Source: Verrucomicrobiia bacterium
GTDB taxonomy: Bacteria; Verrucomicrobiota; Verrucomicrobiia; Limisphaerales; UBA1100
Assembly (NCBI GenBank): GCA_014239365.1
Contig: JAAZZB010000053.1
Span: 26,594 to 90,593 of the forward strand
Length of the DNA: 64,000 nt
Direction of reading: 5' to 3'
In this document: one piece after another, positions 25,344 through 33,395 of the stretch
How the letters are laid out: every line of letters begins with the position of its first letter
How positions within the stretch are numbered: the stretch's first letter is position 1
Made by a program: the position numbers and the translations under genes
The notes under the pieces: model-generated
The model's input: only the letters and a program-made list of their open reading frames with translations
The model's database searches: none
Told to the model about the DNA's origin: nothing

Positions 25344-26410
25344 ATTTTCACCGCAAACAAATCGTCCTTCTTCACGCTCTCAGCAAAACCGGCCATCAAC
25401 TTGGCGACTTGGTCGAGGTCTTTCAGGTTCACCAATTCCACTGGCGAATGCATATAACGATTGGGTAGGCTGATGAGCGCGCTGGGGATGCCGCCGCGCG
25501 TCCAGAAAATCGCGTCCGTGTCCGTGCCGCTGGTCGCGCTCACCGTTTCGTGCTGCACGGGGATGCGCGCCTTCTTCGCTACCGCCTCAAGGCGCTTCAC
25601 TACTTCGGGATGATTGCACGTGCCGTGCGTGAGCGTCGGGCCTTTGCCCATCTTCACGTCGCCGTGGATTTGTTTGTTGATGCCGGGATAATCCGTCGCG
25701 TGTGTCACATCGACCACCAACGCCACATCGGGATCCAGCGAATACGCAATCTGCCGCGCGCCAAATAAGCCGACTTCCTCCATCGTGTTCGACACCGCGC
25801 AAATCTCGGCGTTGAGTTTTTTCTTTGAACCTTTCAACAACCGCAACGCCTCGGCGACTGCCCACGTGCCGATGCGATTGTCGAAGGCGCGTCCCACCGC
25901 GAGGTCGCCGTGCAGCATTTCGAAGTTTTGGTTCACCGTAATCGGATCGCCAACGCGCACGCGTTTCTCGGCGGCCTTGCGGGTGCTGCAGCCGATGTCG
26001 ATATAAAGATCGTGAATCTTGGGCACCTTCGGTTCGCCATCCACCTTTTGCATATGCGGCGGTGGATTGCCCACCACGCCGAGCACCGATCCTTTGGCAT
26101 TATGCACCGTCACACGTTGGGCTTTGCTCACGATGGCGTCCACGCCGCCCATGCGTTTCACCCAAATGAAACCGTTGTCATCAATGTAATTAACCGAAAG
26201 CGCGATCTCATCCGCGTGTCCCGCGAGCATAATGCGCGGGCCGCCGCCGGGGTTGAGTGTGGCCACGCAGTTGCCGTATTCGTCGTGGGCGACTTCGTCG
26301 GCAAATTCATCCACGTAATTGAGCCACACACGTTGCCCCCGCGTTTCGTAGCTGGTGGGGCTTGGCGTGTTGACGAGTTCTTCCAAAAAACTGAGTGATT
26401 CCTTGCGCAT
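25340..26410 (-). CDS. M42-family metallopeptidase (glutamyl aminopeptidase/endoglucanase-type)
   Basis: 356 aa. Dinuclear metal-site residues fit the M42 family: His in MLAGHADEIAL, Asp in VGRAFDNRIGTW, catalytic Glu pair in SNTMEEVGLFGA, Asp in VVDVTHATD, and His in LPNRYMHSPVE. It is cytoplasmic and likely forms a large tetrahedral aminopeptidase complex. It is divergent from proB, 73 bp apart start to start. Confidence 0.92.
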   Translation of the reverse strand: MRKESLSFLEELVNTPSPTSYETRGQRVWLNYVDEFADEVAHDEYGNCVATLNPGGGPRIMLAGHADEIALSVNYIDDNGFIWVKRMGGVDAIVSKAQRVTVHNAKGSVLGVVGNPPPHMQKVDGEPKVPKIHDLYIDIGCSTRKAAEKRVRVGDPITVNQNFEMLHGDLAVGRAFDNRIGTWAVAEALRLLKGSKKKLNAEICAVSNTMEEVGLFGARQIAYSLDPDVALVVDVTHATDYPGINKQIHGDVKMGKGPTLTHGTCNHPEVVKRLEAVAKKARIPVQHETVSATSGTDTDAIFWTRGGIPSALISLPNRYMHSPVELVNLKDLDQVAKLMAGFAESVKKDDLFAVKI

Positions 26411-26416
26411 CCGGAA

Positions 26417-26445
26417 TGTTTGCCTGCGCGGCGGCGCGGCGTCAA
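26417..26445 (-). promoter_or_regulatory. Candidate promoter of the M42 peptidase, leaderless layout
   Basis: Minus strand: TTGACG, 17 nt, CAAACA, 6 nt, ATG at 26410. The -35 is near-consensus; the -10 is weak. Confidence 0.45.
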
Positions 26446-26448
26446 TGC

Positions 26449-26477
26449 TCGACGCTTCACGGCCCTTCTGCTACCAA
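26449..26477 (+). promoter_or_regulatory. Candidate proB promoter, leaderless layout
   Basis: TCGACG, 17 nt, TACCAA, 6 nt, GTG at 26484. The -35 lies only 3 bp from the opposing peptidase -35, so polymerase binding at the two may be mutually exclusive. Confidence 0.35.
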
Positions 26478-26483
26478 CCCCGC

Positions 26484-27557
26484 GTGCGCGCCAAGCTTCT
26501 CAAAGATACTCCGCTCGTGGTGGTAAAGCTCGGTTCCGGCATTCTCACCGATGCCCGAAACCGGCTGGCGACTCCGCGCATCAAACAACTCGTCGCCCAA
26601 ATTGCCCGCGCGCGCAAAGTCGGCCGCGAGATGGTGCTCGTCAGTTCCGGCGCAGTGGCCGCCGGGATGGAAGCGCTCGGCTGCGAAAAACGCCCCACAC
26701 GTTTGGCTGAATTACAGGCGTGCGCGGCCGTTGGCCAATCGCGGTTGATGGCGCGTTACGAGGAACTGTTTGCCACGCACAAACTTCAAGCCGCCAAAGT
26801 GCTGCTCACGCACGCGGATTTGCAGGACCACGATCGCCATCTCAATGCGCGCAACACATTGATGGCTTTGCTCGATCGCGGCGTAGTGCCGGTCATCAAT
26901 CAAAACGACGCGGTGACTTTCAACGAACTCACCGTGGGCGACAACGACAAGCTCTCCGCGTTAGTGGCCGCGCTGTTGCCCGCAAATTTATTGGTGCAGC
27001 TGACCACGGCCGATGGCCTCGTGCGGAACTTTGGAAAGTCCAATGCGCGGTTGATCTCTTCTGTGCGAAAAGTTGACGACAAAATTCGCAGCCTCGCGCG
27101 TGGAACCCAAAGCGCCACGAGCATTGGCGGGATGGCGAGCAAAGTGGACGCCGCACAAATTGCCGGCCGCGCGGGCATCCCAATGGTTATCGCCAATGGC
27201 GTGAAGCGCGGTCAACTCACCAAGGTGTTGGCGGGCGAAAAGGTGGGCACACTTTTCGTGCCGAGCGGCGATAAACTCAAAGGCCGCAAGCGGTGGATTG
27301 CTTTTTTTCATCACCCGCAAGGCGAGCTCGTGGTGGATGACGGTGCCAAGGCCGCGTTGCGGGAGCGCGGTAAAAGCCTGCTCAAAATGGGCATTGCCGG
27401 TTGCGACGGCGACTTTGCGGCGGGCGATGTGGTGCGGATTTGTGATGGCAATGGGACGGGTTTTGCGCAGGGCATCACGCGCTTTTCAAAATCGGAAATC
27501 GAAAACAACAGCGCGGGTAAAGTGGTGGTGCATCGCGATGACCTTGTGATTTTATAG
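26484..27557 (+). CDS. proB: Glutamate 5-kinase
   Basis: 357 aa from GTG 26484. First step of proline synthesis, feeding ProA. The amino-acid kinase domain shows VVVKLGSGIL, LVSSGAVAAGM, ACAAVGQSRLMARY, NQNDAVTFNELTVGDNDKLSALVA and GTQSATSIGGMASKVDAAQIA. The C-terminal PUA domain begins near KRWIAFFHHPQGELVVDDGA. Upstream in-frame starts (26355, 26445) would overlap the divergent gene or its promoter. Confidence 0.95.
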   Translation: MRAKLLKDTPLVVVKLGSGILTDARNRLATPRIKQLVAQIARARKVGREMVLVSSGAVAAGMEALGCEKRPTRLAELQACAAVGQSRLMARYEELFATHKLQAAKVLLTHADLQDHDRHLNARNTLMALLDRGVVPVINQNDAVTFNELTVGDNDKLSALVAALLPANLLVQLTTADGLVRNFGKSNARLISSVRKVDDKIRSLARGTQSATSIGGMASKVDAAQIAGRAGIPMVIANGVKRGQLTKVLAGEKVGTLFVPSGDKLKGRKRWIAFFHHPQGELVVDDGAKAALRERGKSLLKMGIAGCDGDFAAGDVVRICDGNGTGFAQGITRFSKSEIENNSAGKVVVHRDDLVIL

Positions 27558-27560
27558 TTT

Positions 27561-28220
27561 ATGGCAAAGAAGAAAAAAGCCATCGATGAATTGCTCGCCG
27601 TGATGGCTCGCTTGCGCGCGCCGGATGGCTGCCCGTGGGATCAAGAGCAAAACCACAAAAGCATCCGGCTCAATGCCATCGAGGAAGTATACGAATTGGT
27701 CGATGCCATCGAGGCGGATGACGACGCAGAAATGGCCGAGGAGTTGGGCGATGTGTTGTTGCAAGTGGTCTTCCACGCGCAAATGGCCGAGGAGCGCGGC
27801 GCGTTTGATTTTGAGGCGGTCGCGCGCGGCATTGTCGATAAACTCGTGCGGCGGCATCCACACGTGTTTGGCGATGTGGACGTAAAAGACGTAGATGGCG
27901 TGTGGCGGCAATGGGAGAAAATTAAACTCACTGAAAAGGCTGGCACCGATCGCGAACGCACGTCGGCTTTCGATGGCATCCCGAGGCATTTGCCGGCGCT
28001 AATGCGGGCGCACGAACTCACCAAAAAAGCCCGCAAGCACGGCCTGTTACCCGAAGGCCGAAAGGGTGGGGCGAAGGCAAAGCTGGCGAAGGAGTTGTTT
28101 GCACTGGCCCAACGCGCACAGGCAAATGGTTGGCAGGCAGAAGCACTGCTGCGGGCGGAGACGGCACGACACGAAAAGGTTTTGCGGAAAAAGGAGAAGG
28201 CTCGACAAAAGCGCGCGTGA
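27561..28220 (+). CDS. mazG: Nucleoside triphosphate pyrophosphohydrolase MazG
   Basis: 219 aa, hydrolyses non-canonical or excess NTPs to NMP and PPi. The MazG-type Mg-binding motif is clear: DGCPWDQEQNHKSI, then EEVYELVDAI and AEELGDVLLQVVFHA (EExxE...ExxD). KRRHPHVFGDV-type and W-KIK motifs are also present. The second MazG domain is reduced, and the C-terminus is Lys/Arg-rich. It starts 3 bp after proB. Confidence 0.93.
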   Translation: MAKKKKAIDELLAVMARLRAPDGCPWDQEQNHKSIRLNAIEEVYELVDAIEADDDAEMAEELGDVLLQVVFHAQMAEERGAFDFEAVARGIVDKLVRRHPHVFGDVDVKDVDGVWRQWEKIKLTEKAGTDRERTSAFDGIPRHLPALMRAHELTKKARKHGLLPEGRKGGAKAKLAKELFALAQRAQANGWQAEALLRAETARHEKVLRKKEKARQKRA

Positions 28221-28239
28221 GTTTAGGTTGGAAAAAATT

Positions 28240-29355
28240 ATGAGTGACCCAAGATACGACAAGCTGGCGAAATCGCTGGTGGAATATTCCTGCGAACTGA
28301 AAAAAGGCGAGGCGGTGTTCATCGATGTGGCGGATATCCACGATCGAATGACCATCGCCCTCATCCGCGCCACCCGCAAAGTGGGCGGTGTGCCGCTGGT
28401 GGAAACGCGCCAATCCCGCGTCGTGCGCGAAGCCTTGCGCGGCTCCAACGATGCCCACGCCAAAATGGTGAAGGACGTTGAGCTGTATCGAATGAAAAAA
28501 GTGCAGGCGTACATCGCCATCCGCGGCGCGGAAAACACCAGCGAACTCAGCGACGTGCCGCCCAAAGTGATGCAGTCGTATTCCAAAACAATGCGGCCGC
28601 TGTTAAACTATCGCGTCAACCAAACCCGTTGGGTCGTACTGCGCTGGCCCACGCCGAGTATGGCCCAAGCGGCCAATATGAGCACCGAGGCATTCGAGGA
28701 TTTTTATTTCGACGTGTGCACTTTCAACTACGCCAAAATGGCCAAGGCGATGAAGCCGCTCGTCAAGCGAATGACCCAAGCCAAGGACGTGCACCTCAAA
28801 GCGCCCGGCACCGATCTGCGTTTCAGCATCAAGGGAATGCCCGCCATCCCGTGCGCGGGCGATCGCAACATCCCCGATGGCGAAGTGTTTTCGTGTCCGC
28901 TGAAAAATTCTGTGAACGGCACGCTACAATACAACACTCCCACGCTCTACGCCGGTACCAAGTTCGAAAACGTAAAGCTGGAATTCAAGGACGGCAAAAT
29001 CATCAACGCCACCAGCAACAACACCAAACGCCTCAACGAAATTCTCGATACCGATCCCGGCGCGCGCTACATCGGCGAGTTTTCGCTCGGCCTCAATCCT
29101 TTCGTGATGAACCCGATGTGCGACATCCTGTTCGACGAAAAAATCGCCGGCTCCCTCCACTTCACCCCCGGCCAAGCCTACGAGGATTGCGACAACGGAA
29201 ACCGCTCCGCCGTCCACTGGGATATGGTCCTCATCCAACGCAAAGAATGGGGCGGCGGCGAAGTCTGGTTCGACGGCGAACTCATTCGCAAAAACGGCCT
29301 CTTCTTGCCAAAAGATTTATTGCCCCTGAACCCGAAGAATTTGAAGAAAGTTTAG
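28240..29355 (+). CDS. M29-family aminopeptidase (thermophilic aminopeptidase type)
   Basis: 371 aa from ATG 28240, 19 bp after mazG (the frame is open back to 28066). Matches the AmpS/AmpT layout: N-terminal YDKLAKSLVEYSCELKKGEAVFIDV, metal and active-site residues in IGEFSLGLNP (Glu), LHFTPGQAYEDC (His, Tyr) and SAVHWDMVL (His, Asp). Cytoplasmic metal-dependent exopeptidase. The 3' side faces a palindromic repeat cluster. Confidence 0.92.
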   Translation: MSDPRYDKLAKSLVEYSCELKKGEAVFIDVADIHDRMTIALIRATRKVGGVPLVETRQSRVVREALRGSNDAHAKMVKDVELYRMKKVQAYIAIRGAENTSELSDVPPKVMQSYSKTMRPLLNYRVNQTRWVVLRWPTPSMAQAANMSTEAFEDFYFDVCTFNYAKMAKAMKPLVKRMTQAKDVHLKAPGTDLRFSIKGMPAIPCAGDRNIPDGEVFSCPLKNSVNGTLQYNTPTLYAGTKFENVKLEFKDGKIINATSNNTKRLNEILDTDPGARYIGEFSLGLNPFVMNPMCDILFDEKIAGSLHFTPGQAYEDCDNGNRSAVHWDMVLIQRKEWGGGEVWFDGELIRKNGLFLPKDLLPLNPKNLKKV

Positions 29356-29375
29356 AGGGGCACCAACCGCATCAA

Positions 29376-29560
29376 TTGCCCCAACGGGGCAAAATGAGAT
29401 AGCCCGGGGCAACGCCCCGGGATTAGACACGCGGTAATTGTGGAAGCCCTGTAAGGGCGATATTAGCGATCAATATTTCGCCCTTACAGGGCTTTGACAT
29501 TTTTCGGGCTTTTTTGCCCGGGGCGTTACCCCGGGCTATCATATGGCGCGCTTTCAGCGC
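29376..29560. repeat. Nested palindromic repeat cluster between convergent genes
   Basis: Fills the 215-bp gap between the M29 peptidase and cdd. Outer arms of 24 bp (29398-29421 and 29517-29540) are inverted copies with one mismatch. Each arm is itself a hairpin, e.g. CCCGGGGC-AAC-GCCCCGGG. Inner arms of 16 bp (29445-29460 and 29478-29493) are perfect inverted copies. Flanking small hairpins are TTGCCCC-AAC-GGGGCAA (29376-29392) and GCGCT-TTC-AGCGC (29548-29560). No coding potential. It probably belongs to a dispersed palindromic family and may act as a bidirectional transcription barrier. Confidence 0.85.
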
Positions 29561-29570
29561 TTAAAATTTT

Positions 29571-29978
29571 CTAGCTAATTGAAACACAGTCGAGGTCATC
29601 ACCTGTGAAGGCATTCGGAAGTAGGGCGTCCATTGAAGTGACAGTGGGCGTGTCCGGTGATTCGCTGTTGATCAAAATCACTTCGGTTTCTTTGGCATAT
29701 TCCGCAAGGAGTTGGCGGCACGCGCCACAAGGGGCGGCACCGCCGGGGGAGGCGACGGCGATGGTGGTGAAATCGCGCTGATCGTCAGTGAGCGCTTTGA
29801 AAAGTGCAACACGTTCGGCACAGCAGCTGAGGCCGTAGCTGGCGCTTTCGACGTTCGCACCGCTGATGATTTTCCCGCTTGCGGTGAGGAGTGCCGCGCC
29901 GACGTTGAATTTAGAATAGGGCGCGACGGATTGTTCGCGGGCAGCGAGTGCGGCTTGGATGAGCTTGGTGTGAGGCAT
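29571..29978 (-). CDS. cdd: Cytidine deaminase
   Basis: 135 aa, homotetramer type. Zinc and catalytic motifs are C-A-E at 53-55 (Glu55 proton shuttle) and P-C-G-A-C-R-Q in the second half. YSKFNVGAALL and GANVESASYGLS bind the nucleoside. Deaminates cytidine and deoxycytidine in pyrimidine salvage. It follows pnp by 4 bp, forming a nucleoside-salvage pair. Confidence 0.95.
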   Translation of the reverse strand: MPHTKLIQAALAAREQSVAPYSKFNVGAALLTASGKIISGANVESASYGLSCCAERVALFKALTDDQRDFTTIAVASPGGAAPCGACRQLLAEYAKETEVILINSESPDTPTVTSMDALLPNAFTGDDLDCVSIS

Positions 29979-29982
29979 AGCG

Positions 29983-30828
29983 TCAATGTGCTGCCGGCAT
30001 CTTGCCGGCAGAAAATTCAGTGATCAACTTCACCGCTTGCGAGCTGGCTTGTTCGCCAATCTCCAGAACTTCCGAATGCGACAGCGGGGTTTTGCTGATG
30101 CCGGCGGCGGGATTGGTGATGCAGGAAATGGCGGCGACGCGCAGGTCGCATTGGCGGGCGACGATGGCTTCGGGCACGGTGCTCATTCCCACGGCGTCGG
30201 CACCGAGCGTTGCAAGGGCGCGAATCTCGGCGGGGGTTTCGTAGCTCGGACCGCTCAGGGCGCAGTAGACGCCGCGATGGAGTTTGGTTTTTGTTTTGCG
30301 CGCAGCGGCTTGGAGAGATTTGTTGAGGGCGGGATCGTAAGTTTGGGAAAGGTCGATGAAACGCTCGCGGCCTTTGGCGAGGAGCCCTCGCAGTGGGTTG
30401 TCGCCGATGAAATTGAGGTGGTCGGTGAGCAGCATAAACTCGCCGGGTTCGAATTTTTTGTTGATGCCGCCGGAGGCGTTGGTGAGCAAAATATTTTCGA
30501 TGCCGTACTCGGCCAAGACGCGAATGGGGAACGTGAGGGACTCCAGCGAGTGGCCTTCGTAATAATGGGCACGTCCGCTGAGCACCACGATTTCCGTGCC
30601 ACCGAGCGTGCCGATGATGGCTTTGCCGGTGTGGCCGGGCACGGTGGGTTTGGGAAATCCGGCGAGTTTGGCATAGGGCACGGCGCGGGCGACGGTCATC
30701 GCTTGGGCGACGGATTGGAAGCCGCTACCGAGCACAATAGCCAGGCGCGGGCGGAGTTTGCTGGCACGGCGTAATGTGTCAGCGGCAGTTTTCGGATTGA
30801 CTTGGCGTCTCACTTGAGGCGGATTCAT
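29983..30828 (-). CDS. Purine nucleoside phosphorylase (PNP/MTAP family)
   Basis: 281 aa from ATG 30828 (the frame is open to 30891, overlapping the divergent moeB). Phosphorolysis of purine nucleosides. Motifs are IVLGSGFQSVA, PGHTGKAIIG, VLSGRAHYYEGHS, LTNASGGINKKFEPGEFMLLTDHLNF, ALSGPSYETPAEIRALATLGADAVGMSTVPEAIVAR and ITNPAAG. This is the trimeric class. The last codons (AGKMPAA) are encoded by a perfect hairpin repeat at 29991-30011, so the C-terminus looks extended by a repeat insertion. Confidence 0.95.
   Translation of the reverse strand: MNPPQVRRQVNPKTAADTLRRASKLRPRLAIVLGSGFQSVAQAMTVARAVPYAKLAGFPKPTVPGHTGKAIIGTLGGTEIVVLSGRAHYYEGHSLESLTFPIRVLAEYGIENILLTNASGGINKKFEPGEFMLLTDHLNFIGDNPLRGLLAKGRERFIDLSQTYDPALNKSLQAAARKTKTKLHRGVYCALSGPSYETPAEIRALATLGADAVGMSTVPEAIVARQCDLRVAAISCITNPAAGISKTPLSHSEVLEIGEQASSQAVKLITEFSAGKMPAAH
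29991..30011. repeat. Short hairpin repeat inside the 3' coding end of pnp
   Basis: Perfect palindrome CTGCCGGCA-TCT-TGCCGGCAG, a 9-bp stem with a 3-nt loop, within the last ten codons of the purine nucleoside phosphorylase gene. The stem length and TCT loop equal those of the first hairpin at 9255-9275. Confidence 0.75.
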
Positions 30829-30871
30829 TGTTTCCGGACAGCCGCGTGGTTGTCCATATTTTATTTTTATA

Positions 30872-32020
30872 ATGAGCGTGGAACTGAGCAACGAAGAGAT
30901 TAGCCGCTACTCGCGGCACCTGATTTTGCCCGAGGTGGGCATGGCGGGCCAAAAGAAACTGAAGGCCACCAGCGTGTTGTGCATTGGCACGGGCGGGTTG
31001 GGGTCGCCCATTTCGATGTATCTCGCGGCGGCGGGCATCGGCAAAATTGGCATCGTGGATTTTGATGTGGTGGATTTTTCAAATCTGCAACGACAGATCG
31101 CTCACGGCACGGCCGATGTGGGTCGGCCCAAAGTGGAGTCGGGCAAAGAGACCATCAACTCCATCAATCCCGAGGTGGAAGTGGTGGTGCACGAAACGCG
31201 ATTGAGCGCGGACAACGTGATGGAAATTATGGCGCCGTACGACATCGTGGTGGACGGCACCGACAATTTTCCCACGCGCTATCTCACCAACGACGCCTGT
31301 GTGCTGCTCAAAAAGCCAAACGTGTACGGCTCGATTTTTCGGTTCGAAGGCCAAGCCAGCGTGTTCGCGCCGGAACTGGGTGGGCCGTGCTACCGCTGTT
31401 TGTACCCCGAGCCGCCACCGCCGGGAATGGTGCCGAGCTGCGCGGAAGGTGGCGTGTTGGGCGTGTTGCCGGGCATCGTTGGTTGCATCCAAGCTACGGA
31501 AATTCTGAAACTCGCTCTCGGCAAAGGCTCGCCATTGGTGAATCGTTTGATGCTCTTCAATGCGCTGGATATGAAATTTCGCGAGTTGAAATTGCGCCGT
31601 GATCCGAAGTGCCCAATTTGTGGCGACAACCCGACCATCACGGAGTTGGTTGATTACGAAGAGTTTTGCGGCATCGGCCTCGAGCCGGAAGATCCGCAAC
31701 AGCACCCCGATGAAGTGACCGTGCAGCAAATGAAAGAAGCGCTGGCGGGTAATGACATCGCGGTGGTGGACGTGCGCGAACACGATGAAGCCGAGATTGC
31801 CAAGATCGATGGCGTGCCGATGATTCCGCTCAGTGAATTGCCGCAACGTTTCACCGAGCTCGACCCGAACCAAACGATTTATCTCCACTGCAAAATGGGC
31901 GCGCGCTCGCTGAAGGCGGTGGATTTCCTCAAACAACAGGGCTTCAAATATTGCAAAAGCGTCGCCGGCGGCATCAACGCGTGGGCGGATGAAATTGATC
32001 CAAGCGTGCCGCGGTATTAA
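30872..32020 (+). CDS. MoeB/ThiF-type adenylyltransferase fused to a rhodanese domain
   Basis: 382 aa. The N-terminal E1-like domain (about 1-250) adenylates the C-terminal glycine of a ubiquitin-like sulfur carrier: GTGGLGSPISMYLAAAGIG, DFDVVDFSNLQRQ, DGTDNFPTRYL, and PPGMVPSCAEGGVLGVLPGIVG with the conserved Cys. The zinc pairs are CYRC and CPIC. The C-terminal rhodanese domain (about 275-382) has the active-site loop LHCKMGARS. This fusion can both activate and sulfurate the carrier in molybdopterin, thiamine, cysteine or tRNA thiolation pathways. No carrier gene is nearby, so the pathway is open. Confidence 0.92.
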   Translation: MSVELSNEEISRYSRHLILPEVGMAGQKKLKATSVLCIGTGGLGSPISMYLAAAGIGKIGIVDFDVVDFSNLQRQIAHGTADVGRPKVESGKETINSINPEVEVVVHETRLSADNVMEIMAPYDIVVDGTDNFPTRYLTNDACVLLKKPNVYGSIFRFEGQASVFAPELGGPCYRCLYPEPPPPGMVPSCAEGGVLGVLPGIVGCIQATEILKLALGKGSPLVNRLMLFNALDMKFRELKLRRDPKCPICGDNPTITELVDYEEFCGIGLEPEDPQQHPDEVTVQQMKEALAGNDIAVVDVREHDEAEIAKIDGVPMIPLSELPQRFTELDPNQTIYLHCKMGARSLKAVDFLKQQGFKYCKSVAGGINAWADEIDPSVPRY

Positions 32021-32035
32021 CCAATCCGAATTTGC

Positions 32036-32064
32036 TTTTGCTCGAAATGTTTCTCCCGTAAGCT
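32036..32064 (+). promoter_or_regulatory. Weak candidate nusB promoter, leaderless layout
   Basis: TAAGCT at 32059-32064 ends 6 nt before the nusB ATG. The -35 (TTTTGC at 17 nt) is poor. Confidence 0.25.
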
Positions 32065-32070
32065 ATCGCT

Positions 32071-32580
32071 ATGGGCACCCGACGTCACGCGCGTGAGCGC
32101 GCGGTTCAATTTTTGTTTCAGCACGAGCTGAATCCTCCAGAGGATTTGGTGTCGGCATTGGAACATTTTTGGATGCATCATCGTCCGGCAGTGGCTGAGG
32201 TGCAGGAGGGCAAAACCAATTGGGGCAAGGAAAAGGAATTGCCGCCGCCGACCACTGACGACGTTGCCATCCAACAATTCGCCGAACCGCTCGTGCGTGG
32301 CGTGCTGGAACATCGCGATGAATTGGATGCGGAATTAACAGATCAAGCGGCCAACTGGGAGTTGGATCGAATGGCCGGTGTGGATCGCAATATCCTGCGG
32401 CTCGCCATTTATGAAATGCTCCATCGCGATGACATCCCACCCGTGGTGAGCATCAACGAAGCAGTTGATCTCGCGAAGAAATTTTCCACCGAGGAAAGCG
32501 GCAAATTCGTGAACGGTATTCTCGATAAAATCAAATCGCGTCTGAACCGCCCCGCGCGCGAGGCTACGGAGGCGCGTTGA
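32071..32580 (+). CDS. nusB: Transcription antitermination factor NusB
   Basis: 169 aa, all-helical. Motifs are RRHARERAVQFLFQHEL at the N-terminus (RNA-binding Arg-rich helix), WELDRMAGVDRNILRLAIYEML, and PVVSINEAVDLAKKFSTEESGKFVNGILDKI. It binds boxA RNA with NusE during rRNA transcription. An insert of about 25 residues after the first helix pair (HHRPAVAEVQEGKTNWGKEK) makes it longer than E. coli NusB (139). The stop shares a base with the next ATG. Confidence 0.94.
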   Translation: MGTRRHARERAVQFLFQHELNPPEDLVSALEHFWMHHRPAVAEVQEGKTNWGKEKELPPPTTDDVAIQQFAEPLVRGVLEHRDELDAELTDQAANWELDRMAGVDRNILRLAIYEMLHRDDIPPVVSINEAVDLAKKFSTEESGKFVNGILDKIKSRLNRPAREATEAR

Positions 32581-33395
32581 TGTACGCCGATCTCCATCTC
32601 CACACGAATTTTTCCGACGGCACGTACACGCCCGAGGAACTCGCCGGCCACGGCAAACGCGTGGGGCTCTCGGTAATGTCGCTCACCGATCACGATACCA
32701 TCGACGGCTGCGCCCGGATGGGTGCCGCGTGCGCGGAGCTCGGCATCGAGTTTGTTTCCGGCTGCGAATTTACTGTGGAACTCGATGGCTTTGAGCTCCA
32801 TCTGCTCGGTTATTTTTTGGATCTCGAAAACCCGCGCCTCCTCAGTGAGCTAGCCAAGTATCAGGAAGTACGCCGAAATCGCATTCACGAAATGGTCGCC
32901 AAACTCAACGAGCTCGGCATCGCGATCACCAGCGAAGACGTAATGCGCATTGCCGATTGCGATGCGCCGGGGCGTCCGCACATTGGCCGCGCGTTGGTTG
33001 AGGCGGGGCATTGCCGCAACCTCGATGAGGCGTTTAATAAATGGCTTAAAAAAGGCAAGCCTGCTTGGGTGACCAAAGCGAAGCTGAGCGCAGCGGAGGC
33101 CATTCGCCTCATTCACGATGCCGATGGTTTGGCGGTGCTCGCGCATCCCGGGCTTTATCATCGCGACGAAGTCATCCCGCCCTTGGTGGAATTGGGGATG
33201 GACGGACTCGAATGCCTCTACACGCGCCACAGCACGCCGATGACGGAACATTATTTAATGCTCGCAGAGCAGTACGATTTGCTCGTCACCGGCGGTTCCG
33301 ATTGCCACGGCGAAAACAAAGGCAAACCGCTCATTGGCGCAGTGAAAGTGCCGTTGAGTTTCATCGCAAAAATGAAATCAGCCGTGGCAGCGTAA
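32580..33395 (+). CDS. PHP-domain phosphoesterase, RNase AM / YciV type
   Basis: 271 aa from ATG 32580 (TGATG overlap with nusB). PHP metal motifs are DLHLHTNFSDG, LTDHDTIDG, GCEFTVE, VLAHPGLY and GGSDCHGENKG. The family includes the 5'-3' exoribonuclease RNase AM, also described as 3',5'-nucleoside bisphosphate phosphatase. An inserted helical segment (about 85-170) is typical of the family. It ends immediately before ftsY. Confidence 0.9.
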   Translation: MYADLHLHTNFSDGTYTPEELAGHGKRVGLSVMSLTDHDTIDGCARMGAACAELGIEFVSGCEFTVELDGFELHLLGYFLDLENPRLLSELAKYQEVRRNRIHEMVAKLNELGIAITSEDVMRIADCDAPGRPHIGRALVEAGHCRNLDEAFNKWLKKGKPAWVTKAKLSAAEAIRLIHDADGLAVLAHPGLYHRDEVIPPLVELGMDGLECLYTRHSTPMTEHYLMLAEQYDLLVTGGSDCHGENKGKPLIGAVKVPLSFIAKMKSAVAA

